Part shown: piece by piece, positions 16,935 to 25,423 of the stretch
Position numbering within the stretch: position 1 is the stretch's first letter
Layout: the number at the start of each line of letters is the position of its first letter
From: Ruminococcus sp.
GTDB lineage: Bacteria > Bacillota > Clostridia > Oscillospirales > Acutalibacteraceae
Assembly: GCA_017395925.1 (NCBI GenBank)
Contig: JAFQNJ010000044.1
Span: 1 to 64,000, forward strand
Reading direction: 5' to 3'
Length of the DNA stretch: 64,000 nucleotides
The notes under the pieces: model-generated
Database searches by the model: none
The model's input: the letters and a program-made list of their open reading frames with translations, nothing else
What the model was told of the DNA's origin: nothing
Made by a program: the position numbers and the translations under genes

Positions 16935-19538
16935 ATGGCTTCGAAAAGAAAGAACAAAAAGCAAATATGGATGTCAGTAGTGGCACTTCTGCTTATAGCA
17001 TTAACTGCATCAGGCATTGCGTACAGCTGGATTGAAGGCGGTACCACCTACACTATGGAGACCGAAGAGGAGAAGGGAATCACTATCAAAGCTCCTCAGA
17101 ATTATCAGGGTACCCTCAACTTGCAGCCCGGCACAGGCAAAGCTCTGGACATCATCAAGTATGATGTTGATACAACTAATTATTCAGACCTTATCTTTTC
17201 GCCCATGTCCAGCAAGGACGGTGAGAATTTCCTCATTCCCGATGCTGTCAATGCATCAGGAAATGCAGTCAGATACAGAAGCACCACCACAAACGATGTG
17301 GGCAAAAGCTACATCGACTTCAGCTTTGAATACGCTGTTCCCACAAATGAAGTTTACTATGTGGCGCTGAAGAGCAAACCCACAATTACCGCTACCAAAA
17401 GCGGTGCTGTCGTTTCTGACGTTTCCCCCTTCAGAATACTGCTTTCAAACGGTGAAAAATCCTATATATTTGCAGGTGATGGTACCGCAAATACCGCTAA
17501 TGTTGTTACATCAACAGGCGGCGGCACAGTATCCTTCACAACTGCCGCAACCAGCGGATATATTCTCAATTCAACTACCACAAAGAATCGTCTGTTTTCC
17601 TACAAGGACGGCTACGAAGGAAACATGCGTGTCGCTATTTGGCTTGAGTCAGGTGCCGACAGCACTGCGCTTGAAAATCTCCGCGGATGCGACGTTTCCA
17701 TTAGTTTTGAGCTTGCGGTTGAGATTCCGAAGTACCTTATCGGTTATAATGCTGCAACAGAAGACAGCAGCGGTACTGAATTGGCTTCTGGCTTCACAGG
17801 TGGTAGCATTCAGTTTAACGGAACCAATAAAACCTCCAAGGGTATGGATAAAATAACAGAGGGTTCAACTCTTGTTCTCAAGGCTGTTCCTAAAACCAAC
17901 TATGAATTTGAAGGTTGGTATGTTGTCACAAACGGTACAGAATCAGCCAGAAAGTCCACCAGTGCTACATGGAGCGTTACACCTGAAGAGGATATATATA
18001 ACCTTAACTACATAAATAGTGCAAGAAACAATAATACCTATTATCTTGCAAAATTCAAAGAAAAACCCAAGTATACCATAAATGTTGTGGCAAGTCCCAC
18101 AGAGGGTGGTACAGTTTCGGTAGGTGCAACTAATACTGCCACCGCAGTGAACTACACAGGCTATAAGGACAGCACAGCTATTGCAAAGGCTGTAGCAAGC
18201 GGTACATATAAGTTTGTCGGCTGGTACGACAACGCTGACGGCACAGGAACTCCGATTTCTGAAGAGGCAGAGTATTCCTTCTCCATTACCGCGAACAAGA
18301 CCTTGTATGCAAAGTTTATCCCCAGCAAGACAACAACTATTTATATCGAAAAGAGAAGCAACTTTACAGAGGCTGACGGCTATCATCTCTGGATATACAA
18401 TGACAGCGACAAGTCTAAATACTGTGCTGATCAATGGCCCGGTTCAGCGGCTTCTCTTGACCCTGCAGGAAGCGGATATTACGTCTACAAATTTGATACC
18501 GCTGATGTAGGCAACTTCAGAGCGATTATCAGTAACAATGGTAGTCATCAGTATCCCGCGGATGATGGAAACGACAGCACCAATGACGGCTTGCTTGGCG
18601 AAATCGGCAACACATATGTATTTACAGCCGATAACCACCTTGAGCAAATCGGTGCAGGTGATATGTTTACCCTGCACGTAGCAGCAACTCCCGCAGGTTA
18701 CGGTACTGCAAAGGTAAGCGGTGTGACCTCCTTCGTTGAGAATTCCGATCAGGTTATGATTCGAAACGGCGATCAGGTAAAACTCTCCGCAACACCTTCA
18801 GGCTCCTATGCCTTCATCGGTTGGTATAAGGATGCCGCATGTACTCAGCTCATTACATCGGAGGCAAACGCCACCGTTACAGTTACAAAGGCTGCAAACG
18901 ACGATCAGGAGCCTACATATTACGCGAAGTTCGGTACAGTTTCCAGCTACACAGCAAGAGCTTACGCAGTAACAGGTACAACCAACAACAGTTCCACAGG
19001 CGGTACTGTTCAGGTTGACAGTGCAACTGCAGGAGCAACATCATACAAGAGTGTTACTTCCGGTACAACCGTTACCTTCAAGGCAACTGCCAAGTCCGGC
19101 TACACCTTCAAGGGTTGGTACACAGCGGCAACAGGCGGAAGCAAGGTTAACGATAACACATCCTTTACTGCAACCATTACAGCGGCAACAACATATTATG
19201 CAAGATTTGAAGAGGATACAACAAGAACTATTTACTTTACACCCAGCTCCTCTTGGGCAGAAACTGATACCCCCAGATTTGCGGCCTATGTATGGATTCC
19301 AGGCGGTGAGACCAAGTGGTACTCTATGAGTGATGGCGATGGAGACGGTACATTCTCTGTTGCTATCGACAAGAAGTTCACAATGGTTATCTTCTGTCGA
19401 ATGAATGGAAGCAACACAACCAACGCTTGGGGTAATGTTTGGAACCAGACTATTGACCTGACGCTTCCGACAGATGGAAAGAACTGGTTCAAACTTAACA
19501 GCGGCTGGTCAACAAATGGTACATGGACCACAAAGTAA
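16935..19538 (+). CDS. SipW-type surface adhesin with InlB-type repeats and two starch-binding-like modules
   Basis: 867 residues; ATG 7 bases after AAAGGAGG. The signal peptide ends SGIAYSWIEGG, like the preceding paralogue. An N-terminal beta domain with the motif MRVAIWLESGAD is followed by divergent bacterial (InlB B-type) repeats, each with a GWY element (FEGWYVVTNG, FVGWYDNADG, FIGWYKDAAC, FKGWYTAATG). A CBM26-like module (about 470-580; HLWIYNDSDK, DQWPGSAAS) lies between repeats. The last 95 residues form another carbohydrate-binding-like module (FAAYVWIPGGETKWYSM, VIFCRMNGSN, WNQTIDLTLP). It is probably a stalk with two sugar-binding heads, displayed on the surface filament. The ligand is inferred to be starch. 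Confidence 0.7.
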   Translation: MASKRKNKKQIWMSVVALLLIALTASGIAYSWIEGGTTYTMETEEEKGITIKAPQNYQGTLNLQPGTGKALDIIKYDVDTTNYSDLIFSPMSSKDGENFLIPDAVNASGNAVRYRSTTTNDVGKSYIDFSFEYAVPTNEVYYVALKSKPTITATKSGAVVSDVSPFRILLSNGEKSYIFAGDGTANTANVVTSTGGGTVSFTTAATSGYILNSTTTKNRLFSYKDGYEGNMRVAIWLESGADSTALENLRGCDVSISFELAVEIPKYLIGYNAATEDSSGTELASGFTGGSIQFNGTNKTSKGMDKITEGSTLVLKAVPKTNYEFEGWYVVTNGTESARKSTSATWSVTPEEDIYNLNYINSARNNNTYYLAKFKEKPKYTINVVASPTEGGTVSVGATNTATAVNYTGYKDSTAIAKAVASGTYKFVGWYDNADGTGTPISEEAEYSFSITANKTLYAKFIPSKTTTIYIEKRSNFTEADGYHLWIYNDSDKSKYCADQWPGSAASLDPAGSGYYVYKFDTADVGNFRAIISNNGSHQYPADDGNDSTNDGLLGEIGNTYVFTADNHLEQIGAGDMFTLHVAATPAGYGTAKVSGVTSFVENSDQVMIRNGDQVKLSATPSGSYAFIGWYKDAACTQLITSEANATVTVTKAANDDQEPTYYAKFGTVSSYTARAYAVTGTTNNSSTGGTVQVDSATAGATSYKSVTSGTTVTFKATAKSGYTFKGWYTAATGGSKVNDNTSFTATITAATTYYARFEEDTTRTIYFTPSSSWAETDTPRFAAYVWIPGGETKWYSMSDGDGDGTFSVAIDKKFTMVIFCRMNGSNTTNAWGNVWNQTIDLTLPTDGKNWFKLNSGWSTNGTWTTK

Positions 19539-19570
19539 TTCCTAAAATTTAAGTGAAAGGCGGTGATACC

Positions 19571-20116
19571 ATGAAAAAAGCTATGAATATCTGCAAGTTA
19601 ATATCCTGTATCGCTTTGGCTATGCTCACAGCGGTTATGGTGGTGGGTACCACTTTCTCGTGGTATGACCGCACTCAGGATGTGGATAGCACCAAATACA
19701 GCAGTCTTCAGTACACACGTGAAGGCAAGGTCAACGGTAAGGAGGCAACCTTCGCAACCTATCAGGGTACTGTGGATAACGGCAAGATAAGCTACGCAGA
19801 AGCACCGCTTGCAACGAATGCACAGGTGGAGGTGCCTGCAGGTGAGGCATTCTACTTCAAGACCCTCATCACAAATGGAAACTACGGCACAAGCTCCGTA
19901 GCACTCTATCTTGACGATACAAACTCTTATGGCAATATAAATATTGGTATCCAGTCTCTTGAGAAAACATATAAATCATACAAGAGTGGCGATGTGCTCT
20001 GCATCGAGGACTTTATCACAATGGACTCACAGCAGACCGTGGAGGTTTACTGGTTTGTGAAGGCGGAGTCCGCTGTTACTCTGGACCTTTCGCAGATGTA
20101 TCTCGTCTATAACTAA
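19571..20116 (+). CDS. Small SipW-type signal peptide protein
   Basis: 181 residues. The ATG at 19571 is preferred; the upstream in-frame GTG at 19553 overlaps the AAAGGCGGTGA ribosome site. The signal peptide core ends GTTFSWYDRTQD. The mature part of about 145 residues is a single beta domain. Its C-terminus (VEVYWFVKAES) keeps a W but not the EG of the other members. The gene sits immediately before two more signal peptidases and may be a minor subunit or cap. Function is unknown. Confidence 0.62.
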   Translation: MKKAMNICKLISCIALAMLTAVMVVGTTFSWYDRTQDVDSTKYSSLQYTREGKVNGKEATFATYQGTVDNGKISYAEAPLATNAQVEVPAGEAFYFKTLITNGNYGTSSVALYLDDTNSYGNINIGIQSLEKTYKSYKSGDVLCIEDFITMDSQQTVEVYWFVKAESAVTLDLSQMYLVYN

Positions 20117-20151
20117 ATTACAATGTCAAATTGACCGAAAGGTAAATTGCT

Positions 20152-20814
20152 TTGAAAAAGATTAGCAAAATTTTATCCGGGGTCCTCCTTGTGATAACCT
20201 TTGTAATGGTGCTCTTTTTGGTAGCTACCAAGGCACAGGGCGAAGCTCCCGAAATCTTTGGGTTTCAGGTGCTCAGGATTTCCTCGCCCAGTATGACCCC
20301 TGTCCTCAACGAAGGCGACATCATCCTCTCAAAGCGGGTGAAGGATGTCAGAACTATCGAGATAGGTGATATAATCACCTACGAGGGCACTGTGGGCAGT
20401 TACGCCGACAAGAAGATAACTCACGAGGTTATTGTGGCACCTTACGAGTCCGACGGAAAGTATTACCTGCAGACTTGGGGTGTCAACAATGGCTATGTTG
20501 ACGCCGTAATCTCAGAAGATCAGGTCATGGGCATTATGGTCTGTGAGCTTCCCGCTGTTGCGGCGCTCTACGACTTCTTCAGAACCCCTTGGGGACTTGT
20601 GGTTACCCTGGGCTTTTTGGGAATATTCTTCGTCAATGAACTTATGAATCTCATTAAGTTAATGAGAGAAAAGGACGACGAGGAAGAGGAGTCTGCAAGT
20701 GATAAATCCGAAGATGCTTCTTCAGAAAATGCGGAATCTTCTGAATCAGAAGTAACTGTTGATGGGGAAGAGGGCGTTGAGGATTTTTCCATTCCTCCCC
20801 TTGACGAGGATTAA
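20152..20814 (+). CDS. Signal peptidase I, SipW type, with acidic cytosolic tail
   Basis: 220 residues; TTG start 9 bases after GAAAGG. Membrane helix (about 8-26), S26B catalytic serine in SSPSMTP (Ser47) and histidine in ITHEVI (His91), second membrane helix (about 145-165), then a tail of about 50 residues that is almost all Asp, Glu and Ser. The second of three such enzymes in the locus; it is 35 bases after the small SipW-type gene. It probably has its own substrate subset. The acidic tail could bind the basic coiled-coil protein of the locus, which is speculation. Confidence 0.87.
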   Translation: MKKISKILSGVLLVITFVMVLFLVATKAQGEAPEIFGFQVLRISSPSMTPVLNEGDIILSKRVKDVRTIEIGDIITYEGTVGSYADKKITHEVIVAPYESDGKYYLQTWGVNNGYVDAVISEDQVMGIMVCELPAVAALYDFFRTPWGLVVTLGFLGIFFVNELMNLIKLMREKDDEEEESASDKSEDASSENAESSESEVTVDGEEGVEDFSIPPLDED

Positions 20815-20824
20815 TAAACAGATT

Positions 20825-20858
20825 AAAAGACAGCGGACTTATGCTCTGCTGTCTTTTT
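20825..20858 (+). terminator. Rho-independent terminator between two signal peptidase genes
   Basis: Ten-base-pair stem AAAAGACAGC/GCTGTCTTTT (20825-20834 with 20848-20857) ending in a T run, 22 bases before the next start codon. Confidence 0.75.
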
Positions 20859-20879
20859 GCAATAGTTTGGTGATACACT

Positions 20880-21578
20880 ATGAAGAAAGTTATTGGCACT
20901 CTGAAAAAAATAGCTGACATTTTCTGCTGGATAGTTCTTGGCACTTTAGTTGTCGTAGTGTTGGTTGCCTTTGTGTTTCACATGAAGGACGATATCCCTA
21001 ATCTGTTCGGCTACTCTATTTGCCGCGTTTCCAGCCCCAGTATGGAGCCTGAGCTTATGGTGGGTGACGTGATTCTGGGCAAAGAGGTTGATGATGCATC
21101 TGAAATTGAAGTGGGCGATGTAATTACCTTCCGCGGCAGCGGCGAATATGCAGGTATGTTTATTACCCACAAGGTAATAGTTGCCCCTGAGATGGAAAAT
21201 GGGAAAATGATGCTGCAGACACAGGGAGTTGCAAATGATACCCCCGATGCTCCCATTGATGCAGAGTCGGTGAAGTCTGTGGTTATTTGCAAGATTCCCG
21301 TTATGCGCGCGTTTTATAATTATTTCTTTTCTCCTTGGGGTTTGATTACAATTATTGCTCTGATAATTTTTGCATTCTTTGATGAGCTGATTCTCGTTGT
21401 AAAAACCCTTGCAGGCGAAGACAAAAAAATGAGAAATACAGATATAAACGATATCATCGGAAGAATAAAGGCAAGCGAAGAGGATTCACTGCCTGAAGAA
21501 GCCGGGTCTGACGAAATTTTGTCTGAAACGGAAGCTTCTGAAGATGTAGAGAAAACCATTGAGAATAAAGGTGAGTGA
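20880..21578 (+). CDS. Signal peptidase I, SipW type, third copy
   Basis: 232 residues. Membrane helix (about 14-34), SSPSMEP with catalytic Ser54, ITHKVI with His97, second membrane helix (about 143-163) and an acidic tail. It is close to the previous peptidase across the catalytic domain, so the two look like a tandem duplication that diverged in the tail. The start is close to the terminator of the upstream gene and the ribosome site is weak (GGTGA). It is followed after 6 bases by the CHAP-dockerin gene, with which it is probably co-translated. Confidence 0.85.
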   Translation: MKKVIGTLKKIADIFCWIVLGTLVVVVLVAFVFHMKDDIPNLFGYSICRVSSPSMEPELMVGDVILGKEVDDASEIEVGDVITFRGSGEYAGMFITHKVIVAPEMENGKMMLQTQGVANDTPDAPIDAESVKSVVICKIPVMRAFYNYFFSPWGLITIIALIIFAFFDELILVVKTLAGEDKKMRNTDINDIIGRIKASEEDSLPEEAGSDEILSETEASEDVEKTIENKGE

Positions 21579-21584
21579 CGAATA

Positions 21585-22520
21585 ATGAAAAGCAGTTTTA
21601 ATAAAATTCTTGCTATGGTGATAGTTTTAATAATAACTGTTATTCCCATGGCGGTTATGACGGCATCTGCCGATGAATACGAAAACACCCACGTCAATAC
21701 GGGAGATTACCGACTTGACCTTGTAGGTGTGGCAAAAACACAGATAGGTTTCCGCGAGGGTGAGTACAATGACACAAAGTACGGCACCTGGTACGGGCTT
21801 CCTAATCAACCATGGTGTGCAATGTTTGTCAGTTGGTGTGCACGTCAGGCAGATATACCAACGAGTATTATCCGCAATTGTGCCATAGCCGCACCGGATG
21901 ACGGATATTTCAGCGTACCCTTTGTGGACGGCGAGGAGTACACGCCTCAGCTCGGTGACCTTTTCTTTACAAAAACCTTCAGCCATGTTGGTATTGTTTA
22001 CTATGCCGATGGAGATTACTTTTATACTCTGGAAGGAAACTCCAACGATACAGGCAGCAGTGAGGGAATCGGTGTATTCTCCCTGAGGAGAAAAACCGCA
22101 GACTACTATTTCGGTGTGCCTGAATACGACAAGCACGAGAGTGCTGACCATATTTGCGACAAAGCATTCTATGCGACAAGTGATGAGCTGCATCCCCATC
22201 TTTCTCTGTATGGATGTTCTCTTTGCGACAAGCTGAGCTATGACTACAGAGCAACCTCTTTTGATGAAACCTGCCCCGACTGCAACCCTTCCGATAAAGT
22301 ATATATACTGGGGGATGCCAACGAAGGTGGCATTGTCAACATCAAGGATGTAACAGCTATTCAGAAGCACGCCGCAGGAATAGAGTTACTTGGTGAAAAC
22401 GGAGTGCGGCTTGCTGATGCCGACCAAAGCGGAGAGGTAAATGTAAGAGATGCCACAGCGGTGCAGAAATATCTGGCGGATATCCCCACACCTTATCCCA
22501 TAGGTGAGGCTGTTGAGTAA
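21585..22520 (+). CDS. Secreted CHAP-domain peptidoglycan hydrolase with dockerin
   Basis: 311 residues. A normal Sec signal peptide (cut near TASA-DE, about 29) precedes a CHAP amidase/endopeptidase domain (about 40-180) with Cys78 in QPWCAMFVSWC, His134 in FSHVGIVYY and an EGNSN motif. A short region with CSLC and CPDC pairs (possible zinc knuckle) follows. A C-terminal dockerin (about 240-300) has GDANEGGIVNIKDVTAIQK and ADQSGEVNVRDATAVQK. It probably cleaves peptidoglycan and is attached to a cohesin scaffold. Its place at the end of the surface locus suggests that it opens the wall for the assembly of the filament or of the enzyme complex. Confidence 0.85.
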   Translation: MKSSFNKILAMVIVLIITVIPMAVMTASADEYENTHVNTGDYRLDLVGVAKTQIGFREGEYNDTKYGTWYGLPNQPWCAMFVSWCARQADIPTSIIRNCAIAAPDDGYFSVPFVDGEEYTPQLGDLFFTKTFSHVGIVYYADGDYFYTLEGNSNDTGSSEGIGVFSLRRKTADYYFGVPEYDKHESADHICDKAFYATSDELHPHLSLYGCSLCDKLSYDYRATSFDETCPDCNPSDKVYILGDANEGGIVNIKDVTAIQKHAAGIELLGENGVRLADADQSGEVNVRDATAVQKYLADIPTPYPIGEAVE

Positions 22521-22537
22521 ATATTGAGTGTTGTTTG

Positions 22538-22570
22538 AAGAGCTTCTGCTTATGCAGAGGCTTTTCTTTT
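22538..22570 (+). terminator. Rho-independent terminator ending the surface locus
   Basis: Twelve-base-pair stem with two G-U pairs and a TTAT loop, followed by CTTTTT. It lies 18 bases after the CHAP-dockerin stop. Confidence 0.8.
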
Positions 22571-22633
22571 TGTTTGTTTCAAATATGAAAAGAATTTCTG
22601 TGAAAATGAACTTATAAAATGCTTTATTTTTTG

Positions 22634-22662
22634 TTGACAATGTTCCATAAATGTGTTAGTAT
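22634..22662 (+). promoter_or_regulatory. Predicted promoter of the cytidylyltransferase/ABC operon
   Basis: TTGACA (22634-22639), 17-bp spacer, TAGTAT (22657-22662). Confidence 0.65.
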
Positions 22663-22683
22663 TAGTAAAAATGAACGCAATTT

Positions 22684-22725
22684 CCCCGAAAACGCAGAGA
22701 TTTCTGTAATGAACGGGGCTTTTTA
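22684..22725 (+). promoter_or_regulatory. Attenuator-like hairpin in the leader of the cytidylyltransferase operon
   Basis: CCCCG (22684-22688) pairs with CGGGG (22714-22718), followed by CTTTTTAATTT, between promoter and start codon. A 12-codon reading frame (ATG 22671, stop 22707-22709) overlaps it, without a convincing ribosome site. This would allow premature termination. The effector is unknown. Confidence 0.5.
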
Positions 22726-22759
22726 ATTTGAATTATGTGTTTTGGAAAGGAAACCTGAT

Positions 22760-23647
22760 ATGTCGATAACACGCAAACAGTTTGCGATACTCACGCTTTT
22801 GGAACGCGAAAACAGAAAAATCAGCCAGCGCGAGATTGCTGAACGCACAGGTATGTCCCTGGGCTCCGTCAGCAGAACTCTTGAGATGCTTCGAAACGAA
22901 GGTCTTACCGATGGAGTGAAGGTTACAGAGAAGGGTCTGGAGATTCTGGAACCCTACAGAGTCAAGAGGGCAGTGTTCATCGCCGCGGGCTTCGGTTCCC
23001 GACTTGTTCCCATTACCCTCAACACCCCCAAACCTCTGGTGCGAGTCAACGGCACCCGAATGATAGATACCCTTCTTGATGCGGTAGTCGACGCAGGAAT
23101 AGAGGAAATTTATCTGGTGAGAGGATACCTCAAGGAGCAGTTCGACCAGCTTCTTTATAAGTATCCTATGATTAAATTCATCGACAACCCCATCTATAAC
23201 GAGGCAAACAACATTTCCTCAACTCTCTATGCAAGAAATCTTCTCAAGAATGCCTATGTGTTTGAGGCGGATCTTGTGCTTTACAACCCCGCACTTATCA
23301 CCAAGTATCAGTACACCTCCAACTACCTCGGTGTACCCGTTGAGAAGACCGATGACTGGTGCTTCGAGGTGAAAAACCGAGTAATCACCAAGCTTTGCAT
23401 CGGTGGCAGTAACTGCTATCATATGTTAGGCATTTCCTATTGGAACGAGGAAGACGGTAAAAAACTTGAGGAAGATATCAAGAAGGTATTCGAGATGCCC
23501 GGCGGCAAAGAGCGATACTGGGATCAGGTGGCACTTGAATTCTGCCTTAAAAACTATCAGGTTGAGGTTCGTCCCTGTACCTTTGAGGACATTATCGAGA
23601 TAGATACCTACAACGACCTGAAGAATATTGACCACACATACATTTAA
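22760..23647 (+). CDS. Winged-helix/LicC-like cytidylyltransferase fusion
   Basis: 295 residues; ATG 22760 is 9 bases after GGAAAGG, whereas the TTG at 22742 lies in that site. Residues 1-65 form a MarR-type winged helix (ISQREIAERTGMSLGSVSRTL). Residues 75-290 form a nucleotidyltransferase of the LicC/phosphocholine or 2-aminoethylphosphonate cytidylyltransferase type (AAGFGSRLVP, TPKPLVRVNG, NEANNISSTLYAR). It would activate a small phospho-alcohol with CTP for decoration of cell-surface glycans or lipids. First gene of an operon with an importer (16 bases to the next gene), suggesting that the importer brings in the precursor, for example choline or aminoethylphosphonate. The HTH may let it sense its own substrate. 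Confidence 0.75.
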   Translation: MSITRKQFAILTLLERENRKISQREIAERTGMSLGSVSRTLEMLRNEGLTDGVKVTEKGLEILEPYRVKRAVFIAAGFGSRLVPITLNTPKPLVRVNGTRMIDTLLDAVVDAGIEEIYLVRGYLKEQFDQLLYKYPMIKFIDNPIYNEANNISSTLYARNLLKNAYVFEADLVLYNPALITKYQYTSNYLGVPVEKTDDWCFEVKNRVITKLCIGGSNCYHMLGISYWNEEDGKKLEEDIKKVFEMPGGKERYWDQVALEFCLKNYQVEVRPCTFEDIIEIDTYNDLKNIDHTYI

Positions 23648-23663
23648 TTTTACGAGGTGTAAA

Positions 23664-24653
23664 ATGAAAAAAGGTCTGATTATTTTAGTAGTAATAACTT
23701 TGCTGTTTACTTTTCTGGCGGATTTCGGCGGCAAGGAGACTATAGTTATCTGTGCCTCTGCCGAGCAGTTCAGAAATGATGCCCTTCAGGAGCAGCTTTC
23801 TGAGAAATTCCCCCAGTACAATGTAATAGTTACATATATGTCTACCGGTAAATCCGCGGCAAAGATTTATGCCGAGGGTGAGGACACAGAGGTTGATATC
23901 CTTGTGGGTCTGGAGACAGGATATATGAACAAAATCAAGAACGAGCTTGAGAATATCGAAGGCATGAGCAAAATTCCTTATACTGAAGGTTTTACTCCTG
24001 CGGACAACGGCAACCTCTGGGTTACCTGGGAATGTCAGGCAGGTGCCATTATCGTCAATACCGAGATACTCGAAAAGCACGGACTTGAGGCTCCCGAAAC
24101 CTACGAAGATCTTCTGAAGCCTGAGTATCAGGGACTGGTGGCTATGCCCGATCCCAAGAGCAGCGGCACAGGATATTTCTTCTACAAAAACTGGACAAAT
24201 ATCTGGGGCGAGGATGGAGCTCTTGAGTATGTTGACAAGCTCTATCCCAATCTGAAGCAGTTTACCGAGTCTGGCTCTGGTCCCATTAAACTTCTTAAAC
24301 AGGGCGAAATTGCCGCAGGTCTGGCGCTTACCTTCCAGGGTGTAAATGAGCGAAACGACGGACAACCCTTTGAGATTATCTTTCCTCCCGAAGGTTCACC
24401 CTACTCACTTACAGGAACCGCCATTATCAAGGGACACAGAGATAAGAAGGGCGTTGAGGAAGTTTTCGACTTTATAATCAATGACTTTTTAGTTTATGAC
24501 AAGGAGAATTTCTCTCCCGAAACAATATACGAAGGACAGACACACAGTATCCCTGACTATCCTGTTATTGGCGACGACTACATTTACGCAGATATGACGG
24601 GAATTCAGGACTACAATGAGAAAGAGAGGCTGCTGTCAATATGGAAGTATTAA
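23664..24653 (+). CDS. ABC importer substrate-binding protein (2-AEP/iron/polyamine-type family)
   Basis: 329 residues; ATG 23664 with GAGGTG upstream. One N-terminal membrane helix (about 3-20) is followed directly by the first strand of a periplasmic-binding fold (ETIVICASAEQF). No lipobox cysteine is present, unlike most Gram-positive binding proteins, so it is probably held by the uncleaved helix. Family motifs include DPKSSGTGYFF and YSLTGTAIIKG, as in FbpA/PhnS-type proteins. Its 3' end overlaps the ATPase gene by 13 bases. Ligand cannot be read from sequence; the upstream cytidylyltransferase suggests an amino-alcohol or phosphonate. Confidence 0.75.
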   Translation: MKKGLIILVVITLLFTFLADFGGKETIVICASAEQFRNDALQEQLSEKFPQYNVIVTYMSTGKSAAKIYAEGEDTEVDILVGLETGYMNKIKNELENIEGMSKIPYTEGFTPADNGNLWVTWECQAGAIIVNTEILEKHGLEAPETYEDLLKPEYQGLVAMPDPKSSGTGYFFYKNWTNIWGEDGALEYVDKLYPNLKQFTESGSGPIKLLKQGEIAAGLALTFQGVNERNDGQPFEIIFPPEGSPYSLTGTAIIKGHRDKKGVEEVFDFIINDFLVYDKENFSPETIYEGQTHSIPDYPVIGDDYIYADMTGIQDYNEKERLLSIWKY

Positions 24654-25423
24654 ACACAAAACTTTCGGTAAAAAACCTTAACAAAACCTACGGTGGAAAA
24701 ACCGTACTCAATAATATCAGCTTTGACCTTATGGAGGGTGAGTTCCTTTCGATTCTCGGTCCTTCAGGATGCGGAAAAACTACACTTCTGCGAATTCTTA
24801 TCGGACTTGAAAAAGCTGATTCAGGCGAGATTATCAAAGGCGGCAAGGATATTTCCTCTCTTGCAAGTTTCGACAGAGGAATGGGAATTGTTTTCCAGAA
24901 TTATGCACTTTTCCCCAATATGACAGTACTCCAAAACGTTCAGTATGCCCTGACCCTCAGAAAGGACACCAAGAAGCAGGCAAAGGAAATCGCAGAGAGA
25001 ACTCTGGAGCAGGTGGGACTCACCGACCAGATGCACAAGCGTCCCCATCAGCTTTCGGGCGGTCAGCAGCAGAGAGTTGCCATTGCCCGTACTCTGGCAA
25101 TGAACCCCGATGTTATTCTTCTTGATGAGCCTATTTCCGCACTGGACGTTACCAACCGTGAAATTATGAAAGCGGAGCTTAAATCTCTGCAGAAGAAGTT
25201 CAATGCAACAATGCTCTTCATCACCCATGACCAGGAGGAGGCATTCTTCCTTTCTGACCGCATAATGGTTATGAGTGAGGGTAACATTGAGCAGATGGCA
25301 ACACCCCTTGAGCTCTACAAGAATCCTGCAAACGACTACATCAAGGAGTTTGTAGTTGACCAGCTTGACAAAAAGTATCGTGACCTTATCGGTTACACAG
25401 GAAGAGGTAAATATGAAGATTAA
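24641..25423 (+). CDS. ABC importer ATP-binding protein
   Basis: 260 residues. Walker A GPSGCGKTT, Q-loop VFQNYALFP, signature LSGGQQQRVAIARTLA, Walker B VILLDEPISALD and H-loop ITHDQEE are all intact. This is the PotA/FbpC/PhnT class. The gene overlaps both neighbours, by 13 bases upstream and 11 bases downstream, which indicates a translationally coupled operon. Confidence 0.9.
   Translation: MEVLNTKLSVKNLNKTYGGKTVLNNISFDLMEGEFLSILGPSGCGKTTLLRILIGLEKADSGEIIKGGKDISSLASFDRGMGIVFQNYALFPNMTVLQNVQYALTLRKDTKKQAKEIAERTLEQVGLTDQMHKRPHQLSGGQQQRVAIARTLAMNPDVILLDEPISALDVTNREIMKAELKSLQKKFNATMLFITHDQEEAFFLSDRIMVMSEGNIEQMATPLELYKNPANDYIKEFVVDQLDKKYRDLIGYTGRGKYED

Noticed and set aside
4196..19538. Type IV pilins or other prepilins
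   Set aside because: No G-F-x-x-x-E prepilin motif, prepilin peptidase or PilB/PilC genes; signal peptides are of the SipW type.
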